From positions 1 to 64,000 of the forward strand of contig JAMOUQ010000039.1 of the NCBI GenBank assembly GCA_027068085.1: DNA of 64,000 nt, written 5' to 3'. The notes under the pieces are model-generated. The model had not been told where the DNA came from, did not search any database, and worked only from the letters and a program-made list of their open reading frames with translations. Positions 8,358-16,433 of the stretch are shown one piece after another. Both the position numbers and the translations under genes were made by a program. Every line of letters begins with the position of its first letter. Positions within the stretch are counted from its first letter, which is position 1. This DNA is from Desulfobacteraceae bacterium. Its GTDB lineage: Bacteria > Desulfobacterota > Desulfobacteria > Desulfobacterales > Desulfosarcinaceae.

Positions 8358-9028
8358 GGCCTTGCTCCTTTGGCCTGATCGTTCCGGTTGCCGGGCGGTG
8401 TTGCCCAGGCCCCTGAAAACCGGTCCCGCACACAACGCTTTCCGGCAAGGGGCCCATGGTCGAGAAAGTTGGCCACCAGGACGTCTCCCCACTCGGTGAG
8501 AAAGCTTTCCGGGTGAAACTGGACCCCGAACAGGGGATGTTCTTTATGGGCCAGGCCCATGACAAGGCCCTCCTCGTTGCGGGCGGTGATTTCGATTCCG
8601 GCTGCCGGGGCATCCGGCGCAGGCTCCACCACCAGGGAATGGTAGCGGGCAGCGGTAAAGGGAGAGGGGATGTCGGCAAAGATTCCTTTTCCCGAATGAA
8701 ACACCCGGCTGGTCTTGCCGTGCCAGGGAACCGGGGCCCGTACTGTCCGGCCTCCGAAAACCTCGTTGATACACTGCATGCCCAGGCAGACTCCCAGGAT
8801 CGGAATGTGGCCGCAGAACAGTTCTATCAGCGGCTTGGACACCCCGGCATGGGCCGGGTCCCGCGGGCCTGGGCTTATCAGCAGGTAATCGGGCCTGAGC
8901 CTTTCGGCCCGGGAGCAGGTGATCTGGTCGGCCCGGACCACTTCCAGCTCCAGGGGATAGAGCCTGAACATCTGCACCAGGTTGTAGGTGAAGGAATCGT
9001 AGTTGTCGATCACGAGCATCCTGGCCAT
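8354..9028 (-). CDS. pabA: Aminodeoxychorismate/anthranilate synthase glutamine amidotransferase component
   Basis: Glutaminase subunit (224 residues) that supplies ammonia to the PabB part encoded next door. Class I amidotransferase triad is visible: nucleophile Cys in ILGVCLGMQ, and His/Glu in GVQFHPESF; the N-terminus MLVIDNYDSFTYNLVQ and LLISPGPRDPAHAG are classic for PabA/TrpG. The ATG at 9028 directly follows GGAGGAAACC, so a TTG four codons upstream is unlikely. Because the partner is PabBC, the role is assigned to p-aminobenzoate rather than tryptophan. It could serve both pathways, as in some bacteria. Confidence 0.92.
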   Translation of the reverse strand: MARMLVIDNYDSFTYNLVQMFRLYPLELEVVRADQITCSRAERLRPDYLLISPGPRDPAHAGVSKPLIELFCGHIPILGVCLGMQCINEVFGGRTVRAPVPWHGKTSRVFHSGKGIFADIPSPFTAARYHSLVVEPAPDAPAAGIEITARNEEGLVMGLAHKEHPLFGVQFHPESFLTEWGDVLVANFLDHGPLAGKRCVRDRFSGAWATPPGNRNDQAKGARP

Positions 9029-9099
9029 GGTTTCCTCCAAAAAGAAACGGCCACCGGCGTTTGAGCCTGGGTGGCCGATGGCCTATTACATAACTCAAA

Positions 9100-9127
9100 T
9101 TTATACAGTCACATCACTTTTGTAAAA
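9100..9127 (-). promoter_or_regulatory. Candidate promoter of the pabA-pabBC operon
   Basis: On the minus strand TTTTAC is followed after 16 bases by TATAAA, about 70 bases ahead of the pabA ATG, in a locally AT-rich patch between pabA and the next gene. Confidence 0.35.
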
Positions 9128-9174
9128 TCTTCTAACCTCAAAAGGGCAGCCAGTCAAGTCCGGACCGAAGGCCA

Positions 9175-9498
9175 TCAACCAGGATCTTCCGGCCCGGCCC
9201 GGCCGGCAACCTCATAATGAACCACCCCGGGCTCGAACTCCAGCAAAAAGTCCCTGTCTTCAGGATAGTACTTGGCCTCTTCGGGGTCTTGACCGGCAAA
9301 GGCCCGGATCGACTCCAGGCTGTCCCAGAAAGTAAGGGTGATAAAGTGGGTGACATCCCCCTGCCGCCGCTGGAGAATATATACGCCCAGGTTACCCTCC
9401 ACTGACCGGTAGTCCGGAATTGCGCGCCGGTTGAGAAACCTGGCGTATGCCTCTGCCTTGGCTGTGGGAACCCTCCCGTGCCACATGCGTACGATCAT
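9175..9498 (-). CDS. Antibiotic biosynthesis monooxygenase (ABM) fold protein
   Basis: A 107-residue single-domain dimeric alpha+beta barrel type protein. Diagnostic pattern: MIVRMWHGRVPTAKAEAYARF, then YRSVEGNLGVYILQRRQGDVTHFITLTFWDSLESIRAFAG, ending in a partially disordered tail. The FITLTFWDSLESIRAFAG block is the ABM signature (W, S, hydrophobic helix). Such proteins range from monooxygenases and heme-degrading enzymes to uncharacterised sensors, and the substrate cannot be read from sequence. It stands about 150 bases upstream of pabA on the same strand. A second unrelated-context ABM protein lies at 50766-51071. Confidence 0.8.
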   Translation of the reverse strand: MIVRMWHGRVPTAKAEAYARFLNRRAIPDYRSVEGNLGVYILQRRQGDVTHFITLTFWDSLESIRAFAGQDPEEAKYYPEDRDFLLEFEPGVVHYEVAGRAGPEDPG

Positions 9499-9611
9499 AT
9501 CCGTTTCCTCATCAAAGTCGGAGCTTGAGATGTTATCACTGCCCGGGCAACGGGTGTGGTCATTGCCGCTCGAACAATGAAAAGATCATTCCGTCCGGAC
9601 GATGCCATATT

Positions 9612-10112
9612 TCACTCTTTCGGCCGTTGTTTTTCAATCCTGAAACTATCGACACATCTTTTCAATTTTACCGCCAGCGACGGCCACTGGGCTTCGGAGG
9701 ACGTGGCGGTGACAAGATAGACAAGATCTGCCCTGCGCACGGCCCTGGCGTACCAGTGAAGGTCAAGCTCTCCCATCTTTCCGGCATATTCCCAGGCAAC
9801 CGAATCGGGAGAAAACTTTTCTTCCAGGATGCTGAACCGCCCGGCCCTGATCTGTCCCCTTGTAAGGCGGGCGTATTGTTCCAGGGTTCCTTCAAAAGGC
9901 TGGATGATGATATTGACGTTGGGAGCGAACTTTTCGGAAACCGGCAAAAACATTGCCAGCACGGTATATGCCGACCGGCGGGGGGAATCCTCCAGGGCGG
10001 CTATGGAAAAACCGCTCTTGTTGAAATAAAGCCGGGAGGAAGGATTTTCTTCTCCCCGGCAGGGGGAAGCCAGCACTGCGGCCAGAAGCGCTGCGGCCAG
10101 CAGACGTTTCAT
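9612..10112 (-). CDS. Secreted protein of unknown function, DcrB/PsbP-like
   Basis: A 166-residue protein with a clear Sec signal peptide (MKRLLAAALLAAVLASPCRG), so it is probably periplasmic; the Cys within the cleavage region could also make it a lipoprotein, though a typical lipobox is not obvious. The mature part, with NKSGFSIAALEDSPRR, PNVNIIIQPFEGTLEQYARL and YLVTATSSEAQWPSLAVKLKRCVDSFRI, resembles small DcrB/PsbP-like folds that have a final helix beginning 'W..L...L...++SF+'. This similarity is by pattern only. The gene is isolated, with a 400-base gap upstream. Confidence 0.55.
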   Translation of the reverse strand: MKRLLAAALLAAVLASPCRGEENPSSRLYFNKSGFSIAALEDSPRRSAYTVLAMFLPVSEKFAPNVNIIIQPFEGTLEQYARLTRGQIRAGRFSILEEKFSPDSVAWEYAGKMGELDLHWYARAVRRADLVYLVTATSSEAQWPSLAVKLKRCVDSFRIEKQRPKE

Positions 10113-10526
10113 AATGTTCTCCTTTCATCGTGCCAAGGCGGCTGCCGCAGATCGACCCTGCACAACAGCTTTGCCGGCGGCTCTAGCAGCCGCATGGCGG
10201 CTGCGGATTGCGAGCTGAAGATAAAGATCGTCCTTCTATCATATCCGGCGAGCCGGCTGTGGGCCAGTTTTTTTCTGTCTTTGATCGAGACGATCCTGTC
10301 ATTTTCCCCAGTTCCGGAGTCTTCAACAACCGGTTACTGTAACTTCTGCCTAACTTGAACGTTTAAAATCAATGTTCAATCGAAATTTGAAATATTCTGA
10401 AAACAAGCTTTACACAGGCCGCCAAGCGGTTTCAACTAGATTTGGTCTCTTAAACACATGATATACTTTCCCCGGCCGCTGTGGTAAAAACCACAACCAG
10501 CGATCTTTTCCGGGGGAGAAAATGTT
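10113..10526. other. Intergenic region with divergent promoter signals
   Basis: No coding frame is convincing here. The right half is AT-rich and holds an inverted repeat TTGAAC-N13-GTTCAA at 10355-10379, and a TATACT -10 candidate at 10462-10467 that could serve the glycosyltransferase gene starting at 10527. It separates two divergently transcribed genes. Confidence 0.4.
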
Positions 10527-11801
10527 TTGTTGCCAACCCTGATCATATTCGGCCGCTACCCGGTACCGGGAAAGGTCAAGACCCGCCTGGCAGGAGCCCT
10601 GGGGCCGGCAGGAGCGGCCGAGCTGCAGCGGCTCCTGACCGAAAGGACCATCCACGTGGCCCTGCAAGCCCGCCGCAAAACAGCCTTCAGAATCGAAGTC
10701 CACGGCGACGGAGGCACCCCGGACAAATGGCGACGCTGGCTGAAAAGATTCCCCCTTGTCTTCCGGCCCCAGGCAGAGGGCGACCTGGGACAGCGCATCC
10801 GGCGGGCCATGGAAACGGCCTGGAAGCAAAACCGCGGCCCGGTTGTGCTGGCAGGAACCGACGCGGCCGACCTGGGACCGGAGCAGATCGTCGCCGCTTT
10901 CAGGGGCCTTGCATCCGCGCCGGTGGTCCTGGGGCCGAGCACAGACGGCGGCTACTTCCTGGTGGGCCTTGCCGGGCCGGCGGACATCTTTTCTCAAATC
11001 GCCTGGTCCACCTCCGAAGTGCTGGCGCAAACCACGGCCCGCTTGAAAAAACTCGGCCTTTCCCATATCCTGCTGGCGCCGGCCACCGACGTGGACACAC
11101 CGGATGTGGCCCGGACGATGCTGCCGGCCCTGGCCGGCAGGCCTTATGTTTCGGTCGTCATCCCGGCCCTGAACGAGGAGGCGGTCATTGAAGGGGCCAT
11201 TGAAAGTGCGCTTTGCCCGGATACCGAGATAATCGTTGCCGACGGCGGCAGCCGGGACCGCACCGCGGCCCTGGCCCTTTCCCGTGGCGCAAAGGTGGTC
11301 TCCTGCCCGCCGGGCCGGGCCGGGCAGATGAACCTGGCTGCAGCCGGGGCCAGGGGACAGGTATTGGTCTTTCTGCACGCCGACACCCGCCTGCCGCCAA
11401 ACTTTGTGCAAGAGGTCTTCGAAGCCCTGATGGACCCGGAGGTGATCCTGGGGTCCTTCAGCTTCAGAACCGACCTCGGTGGCCGGGTCATGGGGATCAT
11501 CGAAAAGGCGGCCAACATGCGCTCGAAGCTGGGCCTGCCTTACGGCGACCAGGCCTTTTTCCTGCGACGGGCCGATTTCTTCCGCCTGGGCCGCTTTCCC
11601 GAGGTCGGTCTGGCAGAAGACCTGCTGCTTGCCCGGCGGGCCGGGGCCGCAGGCCGCCTGGTCCACCTGGAGGCAGCCGCCGTGACCTCGGGCCGGCGCT
11701 GGCAGACGGCGGGGCCGGGAAAAACGACCCTGGTCAACTTTCTCGTGGCCGGAGCCTGCCTGGCGGGGGTCCACCCGGACAGGCTGGCAGGCCTGCGTTG
11801 A
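10527..11801 (+). CDS. Two-domain glycosyltransferase (DUF2064/TIGR04282 + GT2-family TIGR04283)
   Basis: A 424-residue fusion. Residues 1-205 match the DUF2064 family (FGRYPVPGKVKTRL, LGQRIRRAM, GTDAADLGPEQI, GPSTDGGYFLVGL), a nucleotidyltransferase-like fold. From residue 207 a GT2-type domain begins: YVSVVIPALNEEAVI, EIIVADGGSRDRT, GRAGQMNLAAAGARG, LFLHADTRLP-like VFLHADTRLPPNF, and YGDQAFFLRR. These two domains are commonly adjacent or fused in bacteria, and their natural acceptor is not established. The start is a TTG at 10527 with GGGGGAG eight bases upstream; the only nearby ATG leads to an immediate stop. Followed by a radical SAM gene and prmA. Confidence 0.85.
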   Translation: MLPTLIIFGRYPVPGKVKTRLAGALGPAGAAELQRLLTERTIHVALQARRKTAFRIEVHGDGGTPDKWRRWLKRFPLVFRPQAEGDLGQRIRRAMETAWKQNRGPVVLAGTDAADLGPEQIVAAFRGLASAPVVLGPSTDGGYFLVGLAGPADIFSQIAWSTSEVLAQTTARLKKLGLSHILLAPATDVDTPDVARTMLPALAGRPYVSVVIPALNEEAVIEGAIESALCPDTEIIVADGGSRDRTAALALSRGAKVVSCPPGRAGQMNLAAAGARGQVLVFLHADTRLPPNFVQEVFEALMDPEVILGSFSFRTDLGGRVMGIIEKAANMRSKLGLPYGDQAFFLRRADFFRLGRFPEVGLAEDLLLARRAGAAGRLVHLEAAAVTSGRRWQTAGPGKTTLVNFLVAGACLAGVHPDRLAGLR

Positions 11802-11864
11802 CTGTTTTCAGGAAACCGCATGCTTTGGATGTGGTAAAACCTTTCAAAGGAGCCGAAGCACTCC

Positions 11865-13190
11865 ATGGCAAAAGCCGCCAAACCGCTGACCGCCCTGGTT
11901 GCCAACCGCAAGGGCGAGATCTTCGAGCTGCCGGGCTTTGCCGCCCTGGGAGCCGACGGGACCCGGCTGGAAAGGCTCACCACCGCCAACACCCGGCCCC
12001 TGGAATACGGGGCCGAGCTGATGCTGCTGCCACAGCGGCAGGTGCTGGTTTACGACCTGGAGACCGGCCGGATCGAAAAGCTGGAACGCAACCCCTTTGA
12101 CCCCAGCGAGCCCGTCTTCCCTGTGGCAGCCTTCAACCCGCCCGGCCTGATGGTAACCCACACCTGCGCCCATACCCGGCCGGCCGGGGTCGGCCTGCTG
12201 CCTCTTTTTTCCTACGGCGCGGTCGGCTGGCACAAAGACGGCTTCCGTTCGGCGGTGGCCGTGGTGGACACCGAGCCCCGCCAGGACCTGCGGCAGATGC
12301 CGGAAGAAAAGGTGCGGGCCGGGGTAAAGGCCATGGCCAAAGCCCTGGCCGGCAACAGGCTGCGCAGGCATCTTGAAAAATGCGCCCTGGTCTACGGCTG
12401 CCCGGCGGGCAAGAATTTCTTCCTGGGCCGTTACGAGGCGCCCCTTCCCACCTCGCGCACCTGCAACGCCCGCTGCCTGGGCTGTATCTCCTGGCAGCCG
12501 GAAAGCCGGCTTCCCAGCAGCCAGGACCGGATCGGTTTTACTCCCACGGCCGAAGAGATCGCCCGGGTGGCCCTGGCTCACATCGAGCGCGTTGACCGGG
12601 CCGTGGTCAGCTTCGGCCAGGGATGCGAGGGCGACCCGCTCATGGCGGCCGGGGTGATCTGCAAGGCCATCAGGATGATCCGCGGCCGGACTTCGGCCGG
12701 TACCATCAACATGAACACCAACGCCAGCCTGCCGGATAGGATGCAGGAACTTTTCGACGCCGGCCTGGACAGTATCCGGGTAAGCATCAACAGCCTGCGC
12801 AAGGACTGCTACCAGGCCTACTTCCGGCCCCGGGGCTACCGGTTCGAAGACGTGCTGGAGAGCATCGCCCGGGCCGGGGCCGCCGGCATCCATGTGGCCA
12901 TAAACTACCTCAACCTGCCCGGGTTCACCGACACTCCGGACGAGATGGAGGCTTTTTTCGGTTTCCAGGAAAAATACAGGGCCGACATGATCCAGTGGCG
13001 CAACCTGAACTACGATCCTGTGGCCTACCTGGAAACCATGGCCAAGGTGGCCGGCTCCGGAAAACCGGCCGGGGTCTCCAGGTTACTGGCCGAGACCGGA
13101 CGCCGTTTTCCGGAGCTTGTTTTCGGTTATTTCAACCCGCCCAGGGAGAAATTCAGGCGCCGCAAGGGCAAGGGAAGGGCCGGGCAATGA
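11865..13190 (+). CDS. Radical SAM protein of unknown function with a long N-terminal extension
   Basis: A 441-residue enzyme with the [4Fe-4S] motif at C200, C204 and C207 (TSRTCNARCLGCIS), which binds S-adenosylmethionine. After it follow SFGQGCEGDPLM, INMNTNASLPDRMQEL and LDSIRVSINSLRKDCYQ, the usual radical SAM barrel strands. The 195-residue N-terminal part is unusual: it begins with a short beta-rich segment ending in ELMLLPQRQVLVYD, then has GLMVTHTCAHTRPAGVGLLP and CALVYGCPAGKNFFLGRY with extra cysteines. I do not recognise the substrate. It overlaps the prmA start by ATGA, so the two are co-translated, which may hint at a ribosome- or protein-modifying role. Confidence 0.8.
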   Translation: MAKAAKPLTALVANRKGEIFELPGFAALGADGTRLERLTTANTRPLEYGAELMLLPQRQVLVYDLETGRIEKLERNPFDPSEPVFPVAAFNPPGLMVTHTCAHTRPAGVGLLPLFSYGAVGWHKDGFRSAVAVVDTEPRQDLRQMPEEKVRAGVKAMAKALAGNRLRRHLEKCALVYGCPAGKNFFLGRYEAPLPTSRTCNARCLGCISWQPESRLPSSQDRIGFTPTAEEIARVALAHIERVDRAVVSFGQGCEGDPLMAAGVICKAIRMIRGRTSAGTINMNTNASLPDRMQELFDAGLDSIRVSINSLRKDCYQAYFRPRGYRFEDVLESIARAGAAGIHVAINYLNLPGFTDTPDEMEAFFGFQEKYRADMIQWRNLNYDPVAYLETMAKVAGSGKPAGVSRLLAETGRRFPELVFGYFNPPREKFRRRKGKGRAGQ

Positions 13191-14116
13191 ACTGGATCGA
13201 AGCCAAGGTTATCTTTGAAGCAGACCAGCCGGGACTGCTGGCAGAGGCCATTGCCCAGGTCTTCCACGACCTGGGGTTCAAGGGCGTCGTGATCGACGAT
13301 CCCGGCCTGCCGCCGGGGGTGGACTGGTGCGACCGGCCGGCTCTCCGGCCGCAAAAGCCGGCGGTAACCGGTTACTTTTCCGAAAAAGAAGAGGCCTCGA
13401 GGCTGCGGCAAGCCCTGGAGCAAAGGCTGGAGGCCCTGGCGGCCGGTCTTGGCTTTTTCTACCAGGTTCAATACCGGACCGTGGCCGAAAGCAACTGGGC
13501 CGAGGCCTGGAAAGTCTTTTTCAGACCCACCCCGGTTGGAAGGCACCTGGTGGTAAAGCCAAGCTGGTACGAATTCAAGCCGGGCCCGGATCAACTGGTG
13601 GTGGAAATAGACCCGGGCATGGCCTTTGGCACCGGCACCCATCCTTCCACCTGCCTTTCCATGGTCCTGCTGGAAAAACACCTGCGGGCCGGAGACTCGC
13701 TGCTCGACGTGGGCACCGGCAGCGGCATCCTGATGGTGACCGCCGCCCGCCTGGGCGCCGGCATGGTCTGGGGCACGGACAGTGATCCCCTGGCAGTGGA
13801 GGTGGCCGGAAAGAACCTGCTGCTAAACCGCATCGACCCCCGGATGTTTAAAATCGTCAAGACCGACCTTGTAGAGGGTGTCGCCCGCCGCTTCAAAATC
13901 GTCGTGGCCAACATTCTGGCCCCGGTGATCCTCAGGCTGATCCCGGCCCTGGACAGAGTGCTGGCGCCGGACGGCCTTTTCGTCTGCTCCGGGCTGATCA
14001 CGTCCCAGGTCCCGGAAATTGAAAGGGCCCTGGAAGAAAAAGCCCTTGTGGTCGCAGACCGCGTCCGTGACAAAGAGTGGGCCGCCCTGGCCGTCAGGCC
14101 GCAGACCCCGGCCTGA
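13187..14116 (+). CDS. prmA: Ribosomal protein L11 methyltransferase PrmA
   Basis: A 309-residue SAM-dependent methyltransferase that trimethylates ribosomal protein L11. The N-terminal substrate-recognition domain has NWAEAWKVFFRPTPVGRHLVVKPSW; the catalytic part has IDPGMAFGTGTHPSTCL, the SAM motif LLDVGTGSGILMVTAARLG, WGTDSDPLAVEVAGKN and motif IV VVANILAPVIL, all diagnostic for PrmA. The ATG overlaps the radical SAM stop codon. Its own stop TGA abuts the stop of the opposite-strand deacetylase (sequence TGATCA at 14114-14119). Confidence 0.94.
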   Translation: MNWIEAKVIFEADQPGLLAEAIAQVFHDLGFKGVVIDDPGLPPGVDWCDRPALRPQKPAVTGYFSEKEEASRLRQALEQRLEALAAGLGFFYQVQYRTVAESNWAEAWKVFFRPTPVGRHLVVKPSWYEFKPGPDQLVVEIDPGMAFGTGTHPSTCLSMVLLEKHLRAGDSLLDVGTGSGILMVTAARLGAGMVWGTDSDPLAVEVAGKNLLLNRIDPRMFKIVKTDLVEGVARRFKIVVANILAPVILRLIPALDRVLAPDGLFVCSGLITSQVPEIERALEEKALVVADRVRDKEWAALAVRPQTPA

Positions 14117-15070
14117 TCAACCGCCGTCTGCCAGAGCCACCACCCGGGATGCCGGCACCAGTTCCACCTGGGCCTTGATCTCCGGAAGCATCTCTTCCAG
14201 AACCTCAAGGGTCTTGGGATGGGGATGGGCAATGCCGATGGCATAGCCTTGCTTTCTGGCTCTTTTGACCAGCAGCTTCAGCTGGCGGCGGATGAACAGG
14301 CGGTCATCGACATGATCGATGAAGACATCCCGCTGGGCAAAAGGCAGGTGGAGCAGGCTGGCCGAGGGCCGGCAGACTGTTTCGGCCGTGGTCCGGCTGT
14401 CGATGAAAAAAAGCCCCCGCTTTTTGAGGATGGAAAAGATCTGCCGCATCTGGGCGTCCATGGCCGTCAGCCGGGAGCCCATGTGGTTGTTGACGCCTTT
14501 TACGCGGCCGACATCTTCCAGGTCCCGCTCCAGCTGGGCAATCAGCTCATCAGGGGTCATGTCGGCAAGCAGGGCCCCGGGGCCGGGCTTTACCCGCGGA
14601 TACTCCTTCGGTTCCATGGGCAGGTGGAGCATGATTTCATGGCCTGCCTGCAGGGCGCCGTCCATTATCTTCCGCTTGAAAGGAGAAAAGGGCAGAAAAG
14701 AAAAAGTGATGGCCGGATCCATTTTGACAAGCCGCCGGCCCAGGGCCAGGTCATAGCCCATGTCGTCGATGATGATGGCCACCCTGGGCGGACGGCCGGT
14801 CCGGATTTCGGGCCGCCGGACCACCGGCGGAGGCGGAGGCACCTTGGCGGTGAATATCTCGTAGGCCGGCCGCTGCGCGGACGCCGACGGAGAAACCGAT
14901 GGTTTGGCGGGCCGGCGCAGCAGAAGATGGTGCGCCAGCAGGGCCAGGCCCACCACCAGGACCATCAGGATTACCAGGCTTGCAATCACCCGCACAAAGA
15001 CCGCCGGGGTTTTCTTCTTCCGCCGGCGGCTCTTGGCCTTTTTCCTTTTGACCGGACGCCGCTTAGCCAT
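14117..15070 (-). CDS. Divergent polysaccharide deacetylase family protein (YibQ-like)
   Basis: A 317-residue membrane-anchored protein. A highly basic N-terminus (KRRPVKRKKAKSRRRKKK) precedes one membrane helix and a proline-rich linker (VPPPPPVVRRP). The divergent polysaccharide deacetylase domain then starts with RVAIIIDDMGYD, followed by ITFSFLPFSPFKRKI, HEIMLHLPMEPKEYP, GVNNHMGSRLT, GLFFIDSRTT and AIGIAHPHPKTLEVL. The domain usually lies in the periplasm and is often linked to Ctp and M23 genes, as here. Its activity is unproven. It overlaps the end of ctp by eight bases. A paralogue lies at 22648-23406. Confidence 0.9.
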   Translation of the reverse strand: MAKRRPVKRKKAKSRRRKKKTPAVFVRVIASLVILMVLVVGLALLAHHLLLRRPAKPSVSPSASAQRPAYEIFTAKVPPPPPVVRRPEIRTGRPPRVAIIIDDMGYDLALGRRLVKMDPAITFSFLPFSPFKRKIMDGALQAGHEIMLHLPMEPKEYPRVKPGPGALLADMTPDELIAQLERDLEDVGRVKGVNNHMGSRLTAMDAQMRQIFSILKKRGLFFIDSRTTAETVCRPSASLLHLPFAQRDVFIDHVDDRLFIRRQLKLLVKRARKQGYAIGIAHPHPKTLEVLEEMLPEIKAQVELVPASRVVALADGG

Positions 15071-16421
15071 TGGCCTGCTTGAATATTTCGTAACCGATCA
15101 GAATATCGAGGGCCCGGCGCACCTGGCTGTCGCGCAGCAGCTGGTCAACCTGCAGCGGATCGATCCGGGACTTGACCTTGGACGGCAGCTTGTCCTTTTT
15201 GTCCTTCTTGCTCTCGGGTTCAGCTTTCCTGTCGGATTTATCCTTATCCGGCTCGGCTCCCAGGTGATTCTTGAGATCTTTTTCCTTCAGGGTTCTCTCG
15301 GTCTGGCCGTCTTGCGCCTCCAGTATCCGGCGCGGCACCATGATATCGGGCTCGACTCCCTTGGCCTGGATGGAGCGCCCGCTGGGGGTGTAGTAACGGG
15401 CGATGGTAAGCTTGAGGGCATAGCCGTCGGCCAGGTTCTCGATGGCCTGGACAGAACCCTTGCCAAAGGTGGTCGTGCCAAGCAAAAGGGCCCGCTTGTG
15501 GTCCTGGAGGGCCCCGGCAACGATCTCCGAAGCGCTGGCGCTGCCGCCGTTTATCAGGACCACAATCGGATAACGCCGCGGCCGGGAATTGCGGTGGGCC
15601 TTGTAAACCCTGACGTGGGCACCGTTGCGTCCCTTGCTGGAAAGGATCACGCCCTTTTCCAGAAACAGGTCGCAGACCCGGATGGCCTGGTCGAGAATAC
15701 CGCCCGGGTTGTCCCTCAGATCGAGCACCAGGGCCTTCAGGGGCGGTTTGGCCGTCTCCATTTCGTCCAGGGCCGCCACCAAGTCGTCATAGGTGTTGTC
15801 CCGGAAGTTGGTGATCCAGACGTAACCGTAGCCCGGCCGGAGGATGGTGGACTTTACGCTGTGAATCGGTATGACGTCCCTGATCAGGGTGAAATCTATG
15901 GGCTTGGGCTCGCCCTCGCGCACGATGGTGACAACAACCTTGGTGCCCTTGGGTCCGCGCATGCGGTTGACCGCATCCCGCAGGTTGTCGCAGGCCTTGC
16001 CGTCGACCTTGACGATCCGGTCTCCGGCCTTGATGCCGGCCCGGTAGGCGGGCGTGCCCTCGATGGGGGCGATCACCGTCACCAGATTGTCCTTCATGGT
16101 GACGTGAATTCCGATTCCGGTGAACTCGCCGTGGGTGTCTATCTGCAGTTCGCGGAAGGCTTCCGGTGTGAGCAGGGCCGAATGAGGATCGAGGCTGCTC
16201 ACCATGCCCTGGATAGCGCTTTCGATCAGTTTTTTTTCGTCCACCGGATCGACGTAATGCTTTTCTACCAGGTCGAGAACGTCTGTAAAAAGCTTCAGCT
16301 CCTTGTAGGCAGGTCTGGCATCCGCCGTGAAATCCAGGTGAAAACCCGGGGCCAGAGCCCATACCATCACGGCCAAAACAATAACCAGGGCTGCCTTGGG
16401 CAAAACGCTTTTCGGCGACAT
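15063..16421 (-). CDS. ctpA: Carboxy-terminal processing S41 peptidase (CtpA/Prc type)
   Basis: A 452-residue periplasmic serine protease with an N-terminal hydrophobic signal (AALVIVLAVMVWALAP). After SSLDPHSALL comes a PDZ domain (GEFTGIGIHVTMKDNLVTVI, GIKAGDRIVKVDGK), then the S41 core LRDNPGGILDQAIRVCDLFL, the catalytic Ser region GGSASASEIVAGALQDH and the catalytic Lys in TTTFGKGSVQ. The tail is lysine- and glutamate-rich (DKDKSDRKAEPESKKDKKDK) and ends in a helical region. It follows the EnvC-like gene by 12 bases. This arrangement of M23-family protein, CtpA and deacetylase is common in proteobacteria and points to control of peptidoglycan hydrolases. Confidence 0.94.
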   Translation of the reverse strand: MSPKSVLPKAALVIVLAVMVWALAPGFHLDFTADARPAYKELKLFTDVLDLVEKHYVDPVDEKKLIESAIQGMVSSLDPHSALLTPEAFRELQIDTHGEFTGIGIHVTMKDNLVTVIAPIEGTPAYRAGIKAGDRIVKVDGKACDNLRDAVNRMRGPKGTKVVVTIVREGEPKPIDFTLIRDVIPIHSVKSTILRPGYGYVWITNFRDNTYDDLVAALDEMETAKPPLKALVLDLRDNPGGILDQAIRVCDLFLEKGVILSSKGRNGAHVRVYKAHRNSRPRRYPIVVLINGGSASASEIVAGALQDHKRALLLGTTTFGKGSVQAIENLADGYALKLTIARYYTPSGRSIQAKGVEPDIMVPRRILEAQDGQTERTLKEKDLKNHLGAEPDKDKSDRKAEPESKKDKKDKLPSKVKSRIDPLQVDQLLRDSQVRRALDILIGYEIFKQANG

Positions 16422-16433
16422 GGATTTCTCCTT

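Noticed and set aside
10410-11774. A 454-codon minus-strand open frame over the glycosyltransferase
   Set aside because: Low-complexity G/R/P-rich translation with no family pattern; the plus-strand frame carries clear glycosyltransferase motifs.
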